A stretch of DNA of 64,000 nucleotides from Deltaproteobacteria bacterium. GTDB taxonomy: Bacteria > Desulfobacterota > Binatia > Binatales > Binataceae. The position numbers and the translations under genes were made by a program. Under the pieces are notes generated by a model. That model did no database searches. It saw only the letters and a list, made by a program, of their open reading frames with translations, and was not told where the DNA came from. This document shows positions 28,815 to 36,702 of the stretch, in pieces. The stretch lies in NCBI GenBank assembly GCA_021831785.1, contig JAKBMB010000007.1, positions 236,573 to 300,572 on the forward strand, in the 5' to 3' direction. Numbering within the stretch: position 1 is the first letter of the stretch; each line of letters opens with the position of its first letter.

Positions 28815-29038
28815 CGTTCGATTACCGCAACCGCACCGCCGAACTCGACCCGCTGCGGGCCGCCCGCCACCGGGTACTCTACCTTCGTCACAGCCGACGC
28901 TCGACCCCGCGCTCGGGTTGATCTAGCGTGTAATTGCGTGGAATGGTTTGCCCGATAGGTCCACCGTGCTTAAACCTATAGGGTCCCGGGTTCGGTGTTG
29001 CAAGGCCAGCGGTCTTAAGTAAGCGGGAGATTCCGGCT
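28815..29038. other. Divergent spacer between AsmA and Smr genes
   Basis: 224 bases; must contain the promoters of both divergent genes. I could not assign boxes with confidence. Confidence 0.4.
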
Positions 29039-29821
29039 ATGGCGAGCAAGCGTCAGCGCCGCCGACGCGATGCGGGGAAAAATCGCGGCCCCTTGGCGTC
29101 GCAAAAAGTCTTTGCGTCGCCGTTCCAAAACCTAAAGAGCTTGCTTAAGCCACCTCCATTCCCGCGCAGCGTCGCCCGGGCAGCCCCGCCAAGCGGCCCC
29201 GCGCTCGAATCGCCCCAGGCAACTGAACTTGACGCCGAGCCCGAGGAGTTGTTTCGCCAAGCGATGACCGATGTCCGCCCACTGGGACGTCCGGAGCATT
29301 ATCGGCAGCCGAGCAGGCCAACCCTCTGCCGGGCGGCGGTCGCCGACGAAGAGGCGGACGTGCTCGCCGAGCTATGCGAGCTGGTATCCGGCAGCGCGCC
29401 CTTCGACGTCACGCAGACCGAAGAATACGTCGAAGGCCGGCGCGCCGGCCTCGACCCGCGTCTTATGAACAAGCTCAGACGCGGTGAATTTGCCATTCAG
29501 GCCTACCTCGACCTGCACGGAATGACGCGCTCGGTCGCCAAGCAGGCGCTGTCGGACTTCATCGCGCACTCGGTGCGCAACGGCCAACAGTCGGTACTGC
29601 TGGTCAGCGGGCGTGGGTTGCGCTCGCCGGGCGGGGAGCCGGTGATAAAGCACGCGGTAACCTACTGGCTTTCCCACGGCCAGCTCTCGGCTCACGTGTT
29701 GGGTTTCGTCACCGCTCGGCCGACCGACGGCGGAGCAGGCGCAATATATGTCCTTTTGCGCCGAGAGCGCCGGCGCGGGCGCTTTGAAGTCGTGGGGCCG
29801 AGCAAGCGCGTCCCCTGTTGA
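29039..29821 (+). CDS. Smr domain protein
   Basis: The 260-residue product has a basic, disordered N-terminus (MASKRQRRRRDAGKNRG) and a C-terminal Smr domain: AYLDLHGMTRSVAKQALSDF with the DLHG motif, then VLLVSGRGLRSPGGEPVIKH in place of the usual HGKG and a terminal IYVLLRRERRRGRF. Stand-alone Smr proteins (SmrA/SmrB type) are nicking or RNA endonucleases; SmrB cleaves mRNA at collided ribosomes. The layout of disordered N-terminal extension plus linker is that of SmrA/B rather than of MutS2. Start ATG at 29039. It is divergent from the AsmA gene and convergent with the atp operon. Confidence 0.88.
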   Translation: MASKRQRRRRDAGKNRGPLASQKVFASPFQNLKSLLKPPPFPRSVARAAPPSGPALESPQATELDAEPEELFRQAMTDVRPLGRPEHYRQPSRPTLCRAAVADEEADVLAELCELVSGSAPFDVTQTEEYVEGRRAGLDPRLMNKLRRGEFAIQAYLDLHGMTRSVAKQALSDFIAHSVRNGQQSVLLVSGRGLRSPGGEPVIKHAVTYWLSHGQLSAHVLGFVTARPTDGGAGAIYVLLRRERRRGRFEVVGPSKRVPC

Positions 29822-30075
29822 CGATTGCAAATATTGAGACCGTGCGGGGTCGTGGCGGGCAGGACGCTTCCGGACCTTCCCCCCAATTAACGGGGCTTAA
29901 ACGGTACAGACTGGGCTGCCCCACGACCAAGCTGAGAGTGTGCCTATTACTATATTCTGCGAGTCCTCAGTAGTTAGGACACACGTCCGGCCTTAAGCGC
30001 CCTTTCGCTGAGCCCGAAGCGCTTGTCAACGCCGCTTTGCGCGCGCCGGGCTCGAAGCGCGCACCCATTGCCGCT
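29822..30075. other. Convergent spacer between smr and atpE, with hairpin
   Basis: GTGTGCCTA near 29938 and TAGGACACAC near 29977 form an imperfect stem (one bulge) around an AT-rich loop; it could end transcripts from either side. No gene is seen. Confidence 0.4.
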
Positions 30076-30414
30076 TTACATTCTGCCCATGAGCAAGAAG
30101 GCGATGACCAGCGCGTAGAGCGTGAGCGACTCGATGAAAGCAAGTCCGATGATCATCGGCGTGAACAACGTGCCCGCGCTGTTGGGGTTTCGTCCTATCG
30201 ATTCCATGGCGGAAGCTACCAAACGCCCCTGGCCCAAGCCGCAGCCCATAGCGGCGATTCCGACGCCGATGTTGGCCGCCAAGGCGATTAGCCCTGCCTT
30301 CAAAGAAATGTCGGACGCCGGCTGAGCCTGCGCCATAGCGGCCAGCGGCGCCATGAGCAGCAATCCGGCTCCCCCACAGAATAGCGCCCCCATCCGCGCC
30401 AGTCGCCTAATCAT
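30076..30414 (-). CDS. atpE: ATP synthase subunit c
   Basis: Subunit c forms the proton-carrying rotor ring of the ATP synthase membrane sector. From the ATG at 30414 (GGGAGG upstream; the open frame extends to 30444) it has 112 residues. After an N-terminal extension ending in MAQAQPASD there are two helices, AGLIALAANIGVGIAAMGCG and PMIIGLAFIESLTLYALVIA. They are joined by the polar loop SIGRNP, and the essential carboxylate is Glu95. The N-terminal extension has a hydrophobic core (FCGGAGLLLMAPLAAMA) and looks like a signal peptide, unlike the roughly 80-residue standard form. It ends the hemL-atpZ-atpI-atpB-atpE run. Confidence 0.95.
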   Translation of the reverse strand: MIRRLARMGALFCGGAGLLLMAPLAAMAQAQPASDISLKAGLIALAANIGVGIAAMGCGLGQGRLVASAMESIGRNPNSAGTLFTPMIIGLAFIESLTLYALVIAFLLMGRM

Positions 30415-30519
30415 TCGCTTTTTTACCTCCCACCTCACTGACACTGCGATTCGCTGAAAGTCTGCTTCCTGCCCCGGCGTCGTCGTCGGCCCATGTGCGC
30501 CGGCGCGACGCCGTCCCGG

Positions 30520-31203
30520 CTAATGGTCGACGCTCTGGGCTATCTTTACGTAGCCCATCGATAAAACCGTGAACACCATCGCCTGGATAAAGCATACCAG
30601 CGTCCCTAAGGCGTAAAACGCCAGCGGAATGATAAGTTTGGTCAATTGGGTGAAAATACTCAAGACCTGATGGTCGGCGAACATGTTGGCGTAAAGCCGA
30701 ACGCCTAGCGAAAATGGGCGGAAGAGATTGTCCGCCACCTCCAGCGGCAGCATCAGCGGCGACAGCACCAACATCGGACCAAGAAAACCACGCAGGTAGC
30801 CGAACCCGCGCGCGCGCAGCCCCTGGTAGACGTAGTACACGAAGCTTATCGCGCCCAAGGCAAACGTGAGGTCGGAGAAAGCGGTCGGCGGCTCCAGGCC
30901 CGGTATAAGCCCGGTTAGATTGCAAACCAGGATCAAGATGAAAAGGCTGCCGAAATAGGGCACCAAGTCCCGATGATCGTGGGTTTCGAGCACCTCGGCG
31001 GTAAACCTGTCAAGCCCCTCGACCAGGGCCTCGGCAAACGAGCGAAGCGAGAGACCTTCGTCGGGCAAAAGCGCACTGCCTGCCGACCGCAAAGCGCGCC
31101 TCGCCATCAGCGCGAACCCAATTAAAATCCCCATCACCAGCCACGTCTCAACCAGCACCGGCGGGAGCTTTCCTTGTGTAAGTATGTCGAGAAAGTTCAC
31201 CAT
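30520..31203 (-). CDS. atpB: ATP synthase subunit a
   Basis: Subunit a provides the two proton half-channels of F-type ATP synthase. The 227-residue product has five or six membrane helices and the essential arginine in the block RPFSLGVRLYANMFADHQVL. Other conserved parts are VPYFGSLFILILVCNLTGLI followed by PGLEPPT, and FYALGTLVCFIQAMVFTVLS near the end. Start ATG is at 31203. It lies between the accessory gene atpI and atpE. The F1 genes and subunit b are not in the window, so the membrane sector is encoded apart from the rest, as in several deltaproteobacteria. Confidence 0.96.
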   Translation of the reverse strand: MVNFLDILTQGKLPPVLVETWLVMGILIGFALMARRALRSAGSALLPDEGLSLRSFAEALVEGLDRFTAEVLETHDHRDLVPYFGSLFILILVCNLTGLIPGLEPPTAFSDLTFALGAISFVYYVYQGLRARGFGYLRGFLGPMLVLSPLMLPLEVADNLFRPFSLGVRLYANMFADHQVLSIFTQLTKLIIPLAFYALGTLVCFIQAMVFTVLSMGYVKIAQSVDH

Positions 31204-31227
31204 CGCGTTACCCCTACCGCTAGCTGC

Positions 31228-31620
31228 CTATGCCCGGGAGCCGACGGCTAGGCGCGAGCGGCGCACCGCCGCCCGCGTGGCCACGATCAGCGTGGCAAAA
31301 AACGGCGTGGAGATGCCCAGCGCGAATCCGCCCGGATTAAGCTTCAGGCGCCACACGGCGATATAGGCCACGACCACTACCAGCAACAACTTAAGCGGCG
31401 CCAGCGCAAGCCACGGCGACGGCCTGCCTCCGCGAATCGCCGCGCCGAACACCAGTTGCGTGAACCAGGCCAGCACTACTAGGTTCGCGGCCACCAACGC
31501 CCCGCCGGCCATACATCCGAACGCGACCTGCGCCGACCAGGGCAGCAGCACCAGACACAGTGTGGCCAGCAGCCACAAGTTAGCGCGCTGGATTGCTGAA
31601 ATCGACGGCATAATCAACAC
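31228..31620 (-). CDS. atpI: ATP synthase subunit I (assembly factor)
   Basis: The 130-residue protein has four hydrophobic helices, starting with ANLWLLATLCLVLLPWSAQV and then FGCMAGGALVAANLVVLAWF. A later helix reads PLKLLLVVVVAYIAVWRLK, and the tail is basic (RAAVRRSRL). This is the ATP synthase I family that helps assemble the c-ring. Start ATG at 31620 or three codons later. Sequence identity in this family is low, so the call rests on topology plus position directly before atpB. Confidence 0.8.
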   Translation of the reverse strand: MLIMPSISAIQRANLWLLATLCLVLLPWSAQVAFGCMAGGALVAANLVVLAWFTQLVFGAAIRGGRPSPWLALAPLKLLLVVVVAYIAVWRLKLNPGGFALGISTPFFATLIVATRAAVRRSRLAVGSRA

Positions 31621-31737
31621 TACCCAACGACCCTAATGCCTTCCGGCAAAACCACCCGCCACCGACCGGATACGAAAACGGAGCATCTTTGCCCCCGTTT
31701 GCTTGATCGGGCTAGGGCTTCTCCATTTCGCGCGGCG

Positions 31738-31950
31738 CTAGCGCGGCTCATCGCGCAGCTTGGCGCCCGCGGCGATCAACCGGTAAAAACCCAACACTAC
31801 CCCGATAACGAGCAACGCCAGCGTCAGTTTTGGGTAGGTGCCAAAATATTGGTCGAGGTAATAACCGGCAACAACACCCCCGATCGGCGGCGAAGTGGCC
31901 TCTGCTCCCAACGAGGCGTAACGCACCATTTTAGCTGGGCTCATCGGCAT
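31738..31950 (-). CDS. atpZ: AtpZ/AtpI-type small membrane protein
   Basis: The 70-residue product reads YASLGAEATSPPIGGVVAGY then YLDQYFGTYPKLTLALLVIG, two membrane helices with the GYYLD...FGT.P block of the small F0F1-ATPase gene-1 family (AtpZ). In other bacteria AtpZ with AtpI forms a Mg2+/Ca2+ channel or a c-ring assembly helper. Start ATG at 31950; the gene begins 30 bases downstream of the hemL stop, and atpI follows after 117 bases. Confidence 0.85.
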   Translation of the reverse strand: MPMSPAKMVRYASLGAEATSPPIGGVVAGYYLDQYFGTYPKLTLALLVIGVVLGFYRLIAAGAKLRDEPR

Positions 31951-31980
31951 TGCAACAGGGCGGCCGGCGCGCCTTGGGCT

Positions 31981-33279
31981 CTACCCGCCAGCCGCGACGC
32001 GCAGCGCGCGCGAGGCGGCCTCGATAGTATGCGCCAGGTCGGCTTCGCTGTGCGCCAGCGAAACAAAAAGAGCTTCGTATTGCGACGGCGGCAAGTATAC
32101 CCCGGCCTCGATCATAGCCGAAAAAAAGCGCGAGAACTTGAGCGCGTCGGCCCCTCGCGCCGCTTCGGCGTCAGCCACTTGCGAAACCCCGAGGAAAAGC
32201 GTGAGCAGGGAACCGGCGCGGTTGACACAACCTGTCGTCCTGGTCTCAGCGAGCGCCTGGCTTAAGCCCGACTCGAGTTGAGCGCCGAGCGCCTCCAGGC
32301 GCTCATACACGCCCGGCCGCTTAAGGGCTGCCAGCGTAGCAAGACCGGCCCGCACGCATACCGGATTACCCGACAAAGTGCCGGCTTGGTACACCGGACC
32401 GCACGGCGCCAGCAGCTCCATCAACTCTGCGCGGCCGCCCACCGCTCCGATGGGCAATCCGCCGCCGATTATCTTGCCTAGCAAAATTAGGTCCGGCGCG
32501 GCGCCGTACACTTCCGAGACCGCGCCGTAGCGCAGCCTAAAGCCGGTTATCACTTCGTCGCAGATGAGCAGGGCGCCAAAACTATGGGCTAATGCGCTCA
32601 ATCCGGCCAGAAAGCCCGCCCGCGGCCTGACCACACCCATGTTGGCCGCCAGCGGCTCGACGATTACCGCGGCAACCTCGCCTCGATTGGCGCTAAGGCA
32701 CTGCTCGACGACATCGAGACGATTGTACGGCGCGACCAGCGTATGCGCCGCTAACTGCTGCGGTACGCCCGCGCTATCGGGCACGCCGAAGGTCATTCCG
32801 CCCGAGCCCGCGCGCACGAGAAGACCGTCGCTGTGGCCGTGATAGCAGCCGTCGAACTTGAGGATTTTCGACCTGCCGGTGGCGGCGCGCGCGAGGCGAA
32901 CTGCGGTCATCGCCGCCTCGGTGCCGGAGCTCATCAAGCGCACCTTTTCAGCAGGCGCGATTGCGCGCGAGAGCTCTTCGGCCAAATTTACCTCGCCCTC
33001 GCAGGGGGCGCCGTAGCCAAACCCTCTGCTTGCCTGTTCGGCGACGGCGGCGACCACCGCCGGATGGGCGTGGCCGAGAATCGCCGGGCCGTAGGAGCCC
33101 ACATAGTCGATGAGGCGATTACCGTCGACGTCAAACACGTAGGGTCCAGCCCCTCGGTCGATGAACAGCGGCTCCCTTCCCACTGCCCGCCAGGCGCGCA
33201 CGGGCGAGTTAACCCCGCCCGGAATGCGCGCCAGCGCGCGGCAGAAAAGCGCTCTCGAACGACCTAAAGCATTCCCCAT
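31981..33279 (-). CDS. hemL: Glutamate-1-semialdehyde 2,1-aminomutase
   Basis: HemL makes 5-aminolevulinate from glutamate-1-semialdehyde in the C5 haem pathway, using pyridoxamine phosphate. The 432-residue protein has the PLP lysine in LILLGKIIGGGLPIGAVGGR. Other family blocks are YVGSYGPAILGHAHPAVV, LMSSGTEAAMTAVRLARAAT, LKFDGCYHGHSDGLLVRAGS and LLICDEVITGFR. Start ATG at 33279 with AGGA upstream. It opens the run into atpZ-atpI-atpB-atpE and is divergent from dnaA across a 550-base region. The use of HemL shows the C5 pathway, not the Shemin pathway. Confidence 0.96.
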   Translation of the reverse strand: MGNALGRSRALFCRALARIPGGVNSPVRAWRAVGREPLFIDRGAGPYVFDVDGNRLIDYVGSYGPAILGHAHPAVVAAVAEQASRGFGYGAPCEGEVNLAEELSRAIAPAEKVRLMSSGTEAAMTAVRLARAATGRSKILKFDGCYHGHSDGLLVRAGSGGMTFGVPDSAGVPQQLAAHTLVAPYNRLDVVEQCLSANRGEVAAVIVEPLAANMGVVRPRAGFLAGLSALAHSFGALLICDEVITGFRLRYGAVSEVYGAAPDLILLGKIIGGGLPIGAVGGRAELMELLAPCGPVYQAGTLSGNPVCVRAGLATLAALKRPGVYERLEALGAQLESGLSQALAETRTTGCVNRAGSLLTLFLGVSQVADAEAARGADALKFSRFFSAMIEAGVYLPPSQYEALFVSLAHSEADLAHTIEAASRALRVAAGG

Positions 33280-33831
33280 TTTTTCATCCTGCCGGGGCGA
33301 GCCCCAAAAGATGTAGGAGGTTTAAACTTGGTCTAAGTTGAATTAATAGGGCAAAAGCCATCGCCAACGGCGCCCCGATAGCCGCCCACTTTGGACCAAC
33401 TTGCCCCCCATGTTAACGCAAAACCGTAACGCGTTTGTAGCCGAGGCGAAATTCTTTCGGAAAATCAGCTACTTACAAAAAGTTTAAAAGACCGCCTTGT
33501 CCGGCATCTGAAAACGGTCTATCAATTTTCACCGCGCCGCAACGTCGCCCGTGAGACTCGTCATGGCGTTGAGAGCGATCCGCTGCGGCGAGAGTTGGCC
33601 GTGAGGGGCGTGCTAGGAGTTGAGCCGTCAAGCAAAACGAAAGCCACAATCCAAAATGCCCCATTCAACAACAAGTTAATAAAGACGCTCCATCGCTCGG
33701 CTACCCGCCCTTTGGAGCAGCAAAAAAGCCGCTTATCCACAGATGTGGATAAGCCTGTGCGTAACTTGCGTTCCACGATCGGTTGAGCTCGTTTGCCGCT
33801 GGCCTCGGCTTGTTCGAAGCAGGAGTAGTGA
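33280..33831. other. Divergent region between hemL and dnaA
   Basis: 552 bases without a gene. It is more AT-rich than its surroundings at 33300-33520 and holds a DnaA-box cluster at 33733-33764. It presumably carries the hemL and dnaA promoters and may be part of a bipartite origin. Confidence 0.6.
33733..33764. promoter_or_regulatory. DnaA-box cluster upstream of dnaA
   Basis: TTATCCACA (33733-33741) and TGTGGATAA (33744-33752) are perfect DnaA boxes facing each other two bases apart. A weaker box, TGTGCGTAA, lies at 33756-33764. The pair sits about 80 bases before the dnaA start, where DnaA autoregulation or origin function is expected. Confidence 0.85.
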
Positions 33832-35202
33832 ATGGAAGCCTTGTGGGAAAAAACCTCTGATCGCTTGCGAGGGTCACTGGGAGGGGCGTGTTTTCAAACT
33901 TGGATCGCGCCGCTGCGGTTTGTCGGGTTGGAGGGCAAGCGGGTTACACTTGCCGCGCCGAACCGGTTTTTTCGCCAGTGGATCGAAGAGCGCTATCTCA
34001 ACGCCGTGCGCGAATCGCTGTCGCTCGAGGCCGGCGAAAAGCTCGAGTTGGCGCTGACGCTGCAAGACGCCAAGCTCGCCGCCAACAGCAAAAGCCGCTC
34101 GCCTCAGCAGGAGCTCTACGGGGGGTATCAGGCCGACCCGGCTCGCAGCCAGGCGCCCCCGCGCATGGAGCGCGGCATCACGCTCAATTCCCGCTACACG
34201 TTCGCCGAGTTCGTGGTCGGCTCGGGTAATCAGTTTGCTCATGCCGCCGCCCGAGCGGTCGCCAATCAGCCTGGTGAGAAGTACAACCCGTTGTTCATTT
34301 ACGGCGGTGTTGGCCTCGGCAAGACACATCTGGTAAACGCGATCGGCCATCACTTGCTCTCCAACCGCGACCGCAGGCTTAAAGTAATCTATCTGTCGGC
34401 GGAAATTTTCATGAACGAGCTAATCAGTTCCTTGCGCCGCGATCGCATGACCGAATTCAAGGACCGTTTTCGCAAGCTCGACGCGCTTATTCTGGACGAC
34501 GTCCAATTTCTGGCCGGCCGCGAGCGCACGCAGGAGGAATTCTTTCACACCTTCAACTCGCTTCACGCCGAGCGCCATCAGATAGTCCTGACCTCGGATA
34601 AGGTCCCGCGCGACATTCCGGACCTCGAAGAGCGGCTGCGCAATCGGTTTGAGTCGGGTCTGATCGCGGATGTCGGGCCTCCGGACTTAGAGACACGGGT
34701 CGCGATCCTGCACAAAAAGGCGGCGCACGAGAACATCACGCTCAGCCCCGACGTCGCGCTCTATGTTGCGCAAAGCGTATCCTCGAACGTGCGCGAGCTC
34801 GAAGGTTCGTTGACCCGGCTGGTGGCGCTGGCCTCGCTGCGCGCGTGCAGCATCACGCTCGACTTCGCGCGGCAGGCCCTGCGCGATCTGATCTCGGAAA
34901 AGCCGGCAAAGCCGGACATTGATGCTATCGAACGCGCCACCGCTGACCTGCTTCACGTTAGGCTCGGCGACTTGCGCTCCAAAAAGCGCACTCAGCAGAT
35001 CGCCTTCTGCCGTCAGGTCGCGATGTACCTTTGCCGCAAGCTGACCGACTGCTCGTTCCCTACTATCGGCGACCACTTCGCCCGCGATCACTCAACCGTA
35101 ATCCACGCTTATAATCTTATCGCAAAGCGCGTCAGCGACGATTCCGCCTTTCGGCAGACGATCGAGAAAATCGAACGCCAGCTCAAAACGTGCAGTTCAT
35201 AG
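33832..35202 (+). CDS. dnaA: Chromosomal replication initiator DnaA
   Basis: DnaA binds 9-mer boxes at oriC and opens the DNA. The 456-residue protein has the N-terminal helicase-loader interaction domain (LWEKTSDRLRGSLGGACFQT) and a short linker. The AAA+ domain starts NSRYTFAEFVVGSGNQFAHA with Walker A YGGVGLGKTHLVNAIGHHL and Walker B ALILDDVQFLAGRE. The C-terminal helix-turn-helix signature ends DHFARDHSTVIHAYNLI. Start ATG at 33832 has AGGAG upstream. It is followed by dnaN after a non-coding region with more DnaA boxes, a classic origin arrangement. Confidence 0.98.
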   Translation: MEALWEKTSDRLRGSLGGACFQTWIAPLRFVGLEGKRVTLAAPNRFFRQWIEERYLNAVRESLSLEAGEKLELALTLQDAKLAANSKSRSPQQELYGGYQADPARSQAPPRMERGITLNSRYTFAEFVVGSGNQFAHAAARAVANQPGEKYNPLFIYGGVGLGKTHLVNAIGHHLLSNRDRRLKVIYLSAEIFMNELISSLRRDRMTEFKDRFRKLDALILDDVQFLAGRERTQEEFFHTFNSLHAERHQIVLTSDKVPRDIPDLEERLRNRFESGLIADVGPPDLETRVAILHKKAAHENITLSPDVALYVAQSVSSNVRELEGSLTRLVALASLRACSITLDFARQALRDLISEKPAKPDIDAIERATADLLHVRLGDLRSKKRTQQIAFCRQVAMYLCRKLTDCSFPTIGDHFARDHSTVIHAYNLIAKRVSDDSAFRQTIEKIERQLKTCSS

Positions 35203-35448
35203 CCGGTGAGCACCGTGTGGATAAACCGCCAACAAACTGGCCTCCTATTCACAGCCGTTAACAGGCCGCGCGCCCAGCGCAAGAGCAGTGGATATTGGGC
35301 CCGCATTGTTCTATGGTTTATGCACAGCAAAAGACTAGATTTTACGGGCGGTTCAGCCCAATTTTGAGATTTACACAGAACCTACTATTCCTATTTAATC
35401 TAAAAGCTTTATCAGAAGATTAGTAGTAATAGTCAGTTGGAAGGCGAA
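35203..35448. other. Probable replication origin (oriC) between dnaA and dnaN
   Basis: A perfect DnaA box TGTGGATAA lies at 35216-35224, with box-like CTATTCACA at 35245-35253, TTATGCACA at 35318-35326 and ATTTACACA at 35369-35377. From 35380 to 35432 the sequence is strikingly AT-rich (for example CTATTTAATCTAAAAGC), fitting a duplex-unwinding element. Location between dnaA and dnaN agrees. Whether the boxes upstream of dnaA also belong to the origin cannot be decided from sequence. Confidence 0.75.
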
Positions 35449-36582
35449 ATGGAATTTACGATAGAGCGGTCGTCGCTGCGCAACGGATTGTCGCTAGTTC
35501 AAGGGGTGGTCGAAAGGCCAACGACGATGCCGATTCTCGGCAGCGTTCTGATGGAAGCCGAAGGCGACCGCTTGAGGCTCGCCGCGACCGACCTTGAAGT
35601 GGGGATTCGCGCCGAGCTTGCGGCCCAGGTAGCCAAGGGCGGGATCATTACTGCGCCGGCGCGCAAGCTGTGGGAGATTGTTCAGGAAACCGAAGGCGAT
35701 AGTGTAACGCTGCGCGCGCTGGACAACGACCAGGTCGAGGTGCGATGCGGGCGGGCGGTTTTCAAGATGATGAGCCTGGACGCGCGAAGTTTTCCCGCGA
35801 TGCCGGCCGGGGAGCAGCTTGAGGCGCAGGCGCCGGAGAGCGCCAGAGCGCGCCTTAAGATCGGGCCGCAGGTGCTGCGCCAGATGATCGACCGGGTGCT
35901 GTTCAGCGCGAGCGCGGATGAAAGCCGCTATGCCCTCAACGGGGTCTTCATTGAGGCGACCTCCGCCGGCACGGCGCGCCTGGTCACCACCGACGGCCAC
36001 CGGCTGGCGATGATTGAACGCGAGGCGCCGGGATTTGCCGCCGAGCGCGGTGCTATTTTGCCGCGCAAGGGCGTCAGCCAGATCGACAAGATTATCGCGT
36101 TTAACTCGCAGGACGAGGTCGAGTTGATGATTGAATCGCGGCTGGCCTGGCTTAACTGCGGGTCGGCGCAGCTTTCAATGCGCCTGGTAGAGGGCGAGTT
36201 TCCCGATTATCGCGCGGTCATTCCTACGCAGCCACGTTACACCATAACCGTGGGCCTTAAGCCGCTCCAGGCGGCCGTCAAGCGCGCTGCGATTTTTTCT
36301 AACGAACGCTTCCACGGAGTTAAGCTTCACATAAACGGCCCCGAGCTTACCGTATCGTCGATTACGCCAGGCCTGGGCGAGGCGAGCGACGTAATCGACA
36401 TCGAGTTTTCGGGCGAGGAGTTTTCCGTCGGGTTTAACTCGAGCTACCTGTTGCAAATGCTCTCGGTGGTGCCCGAGGACAGCTCCATTAACTTAGGCCT
36501 CACTGATGAGGTGAGTCCGGGGCTGATCACGGTAGATAGCGACTCAAGCTATGTTTACGTGGTGATGCCGATGCGGCTGTGA
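35449..36582 (+). CDS. dnaN: DNA polymerase III beta subunit (sliding clamp)
   Basis: DnaN is the ring-shaped processivity clamp. From the ATG at 35449, with GGAAGG five bases upstream, it has 377 residues; the frame could begin at TTG 35437 but that is less likely. Conserved segments are MEFTIERSSLRNGLSLVQGV, RPTTMPILGSVLMEAEGD, RYALNGVFIEATSAGTARLV and TTDGHRLAMIERE. The C-terminus SSYVYVVMPMRL is the usual (M-P-M-R-L) ending that lies near the peptide-binding cleft. recF and gyrB do not follow, unlike in many genomes; the next gene is convergent. Confidence 0.97.
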   Translation: MEFTIERSSLRNGLSLVQGVVERPTTMPILGSVLMEAEGDRLRLAATDLEVGIRAELAAQVAKGGIITAPARKLWEIVQETEGDSVTLRALDNDQVEVRCGRAVFKMMSLDARSFPAMPAGEQLEAQAPESARARLKIGPQVLRQMIDRVLFSASADESRYALNGVFIEATSAGTARLVTTDGHRLAMIEREAPGFAAERGAILPRKGVSQIDKIIAFNSQDEVELMIESRLAWLNCGSAQLSMRLVEGEFPDYRAVIPTQPRYTITVGLKPLQAAVKRAAIFSNERFHGVKLHINGPELTVSSITPGLGEASDVIDIEFSGEEFSVGFNSSYLLQMLSVVPEDSSINLGLTDEVSPGLITVDSDSSYVYVVMPMRL

Positions 36583-36702
36583 AGCGGCGCAGCGCTTAAG
36601 GCATGGCGCGTTGACCGGGCGGTCCTGACCCGCCGGTGAACCCGCGGCGCTCCTATGCCGCAGCCAGCAGGGCACCCGTGATTGATAGCGGACCAAAACA
36701 AG

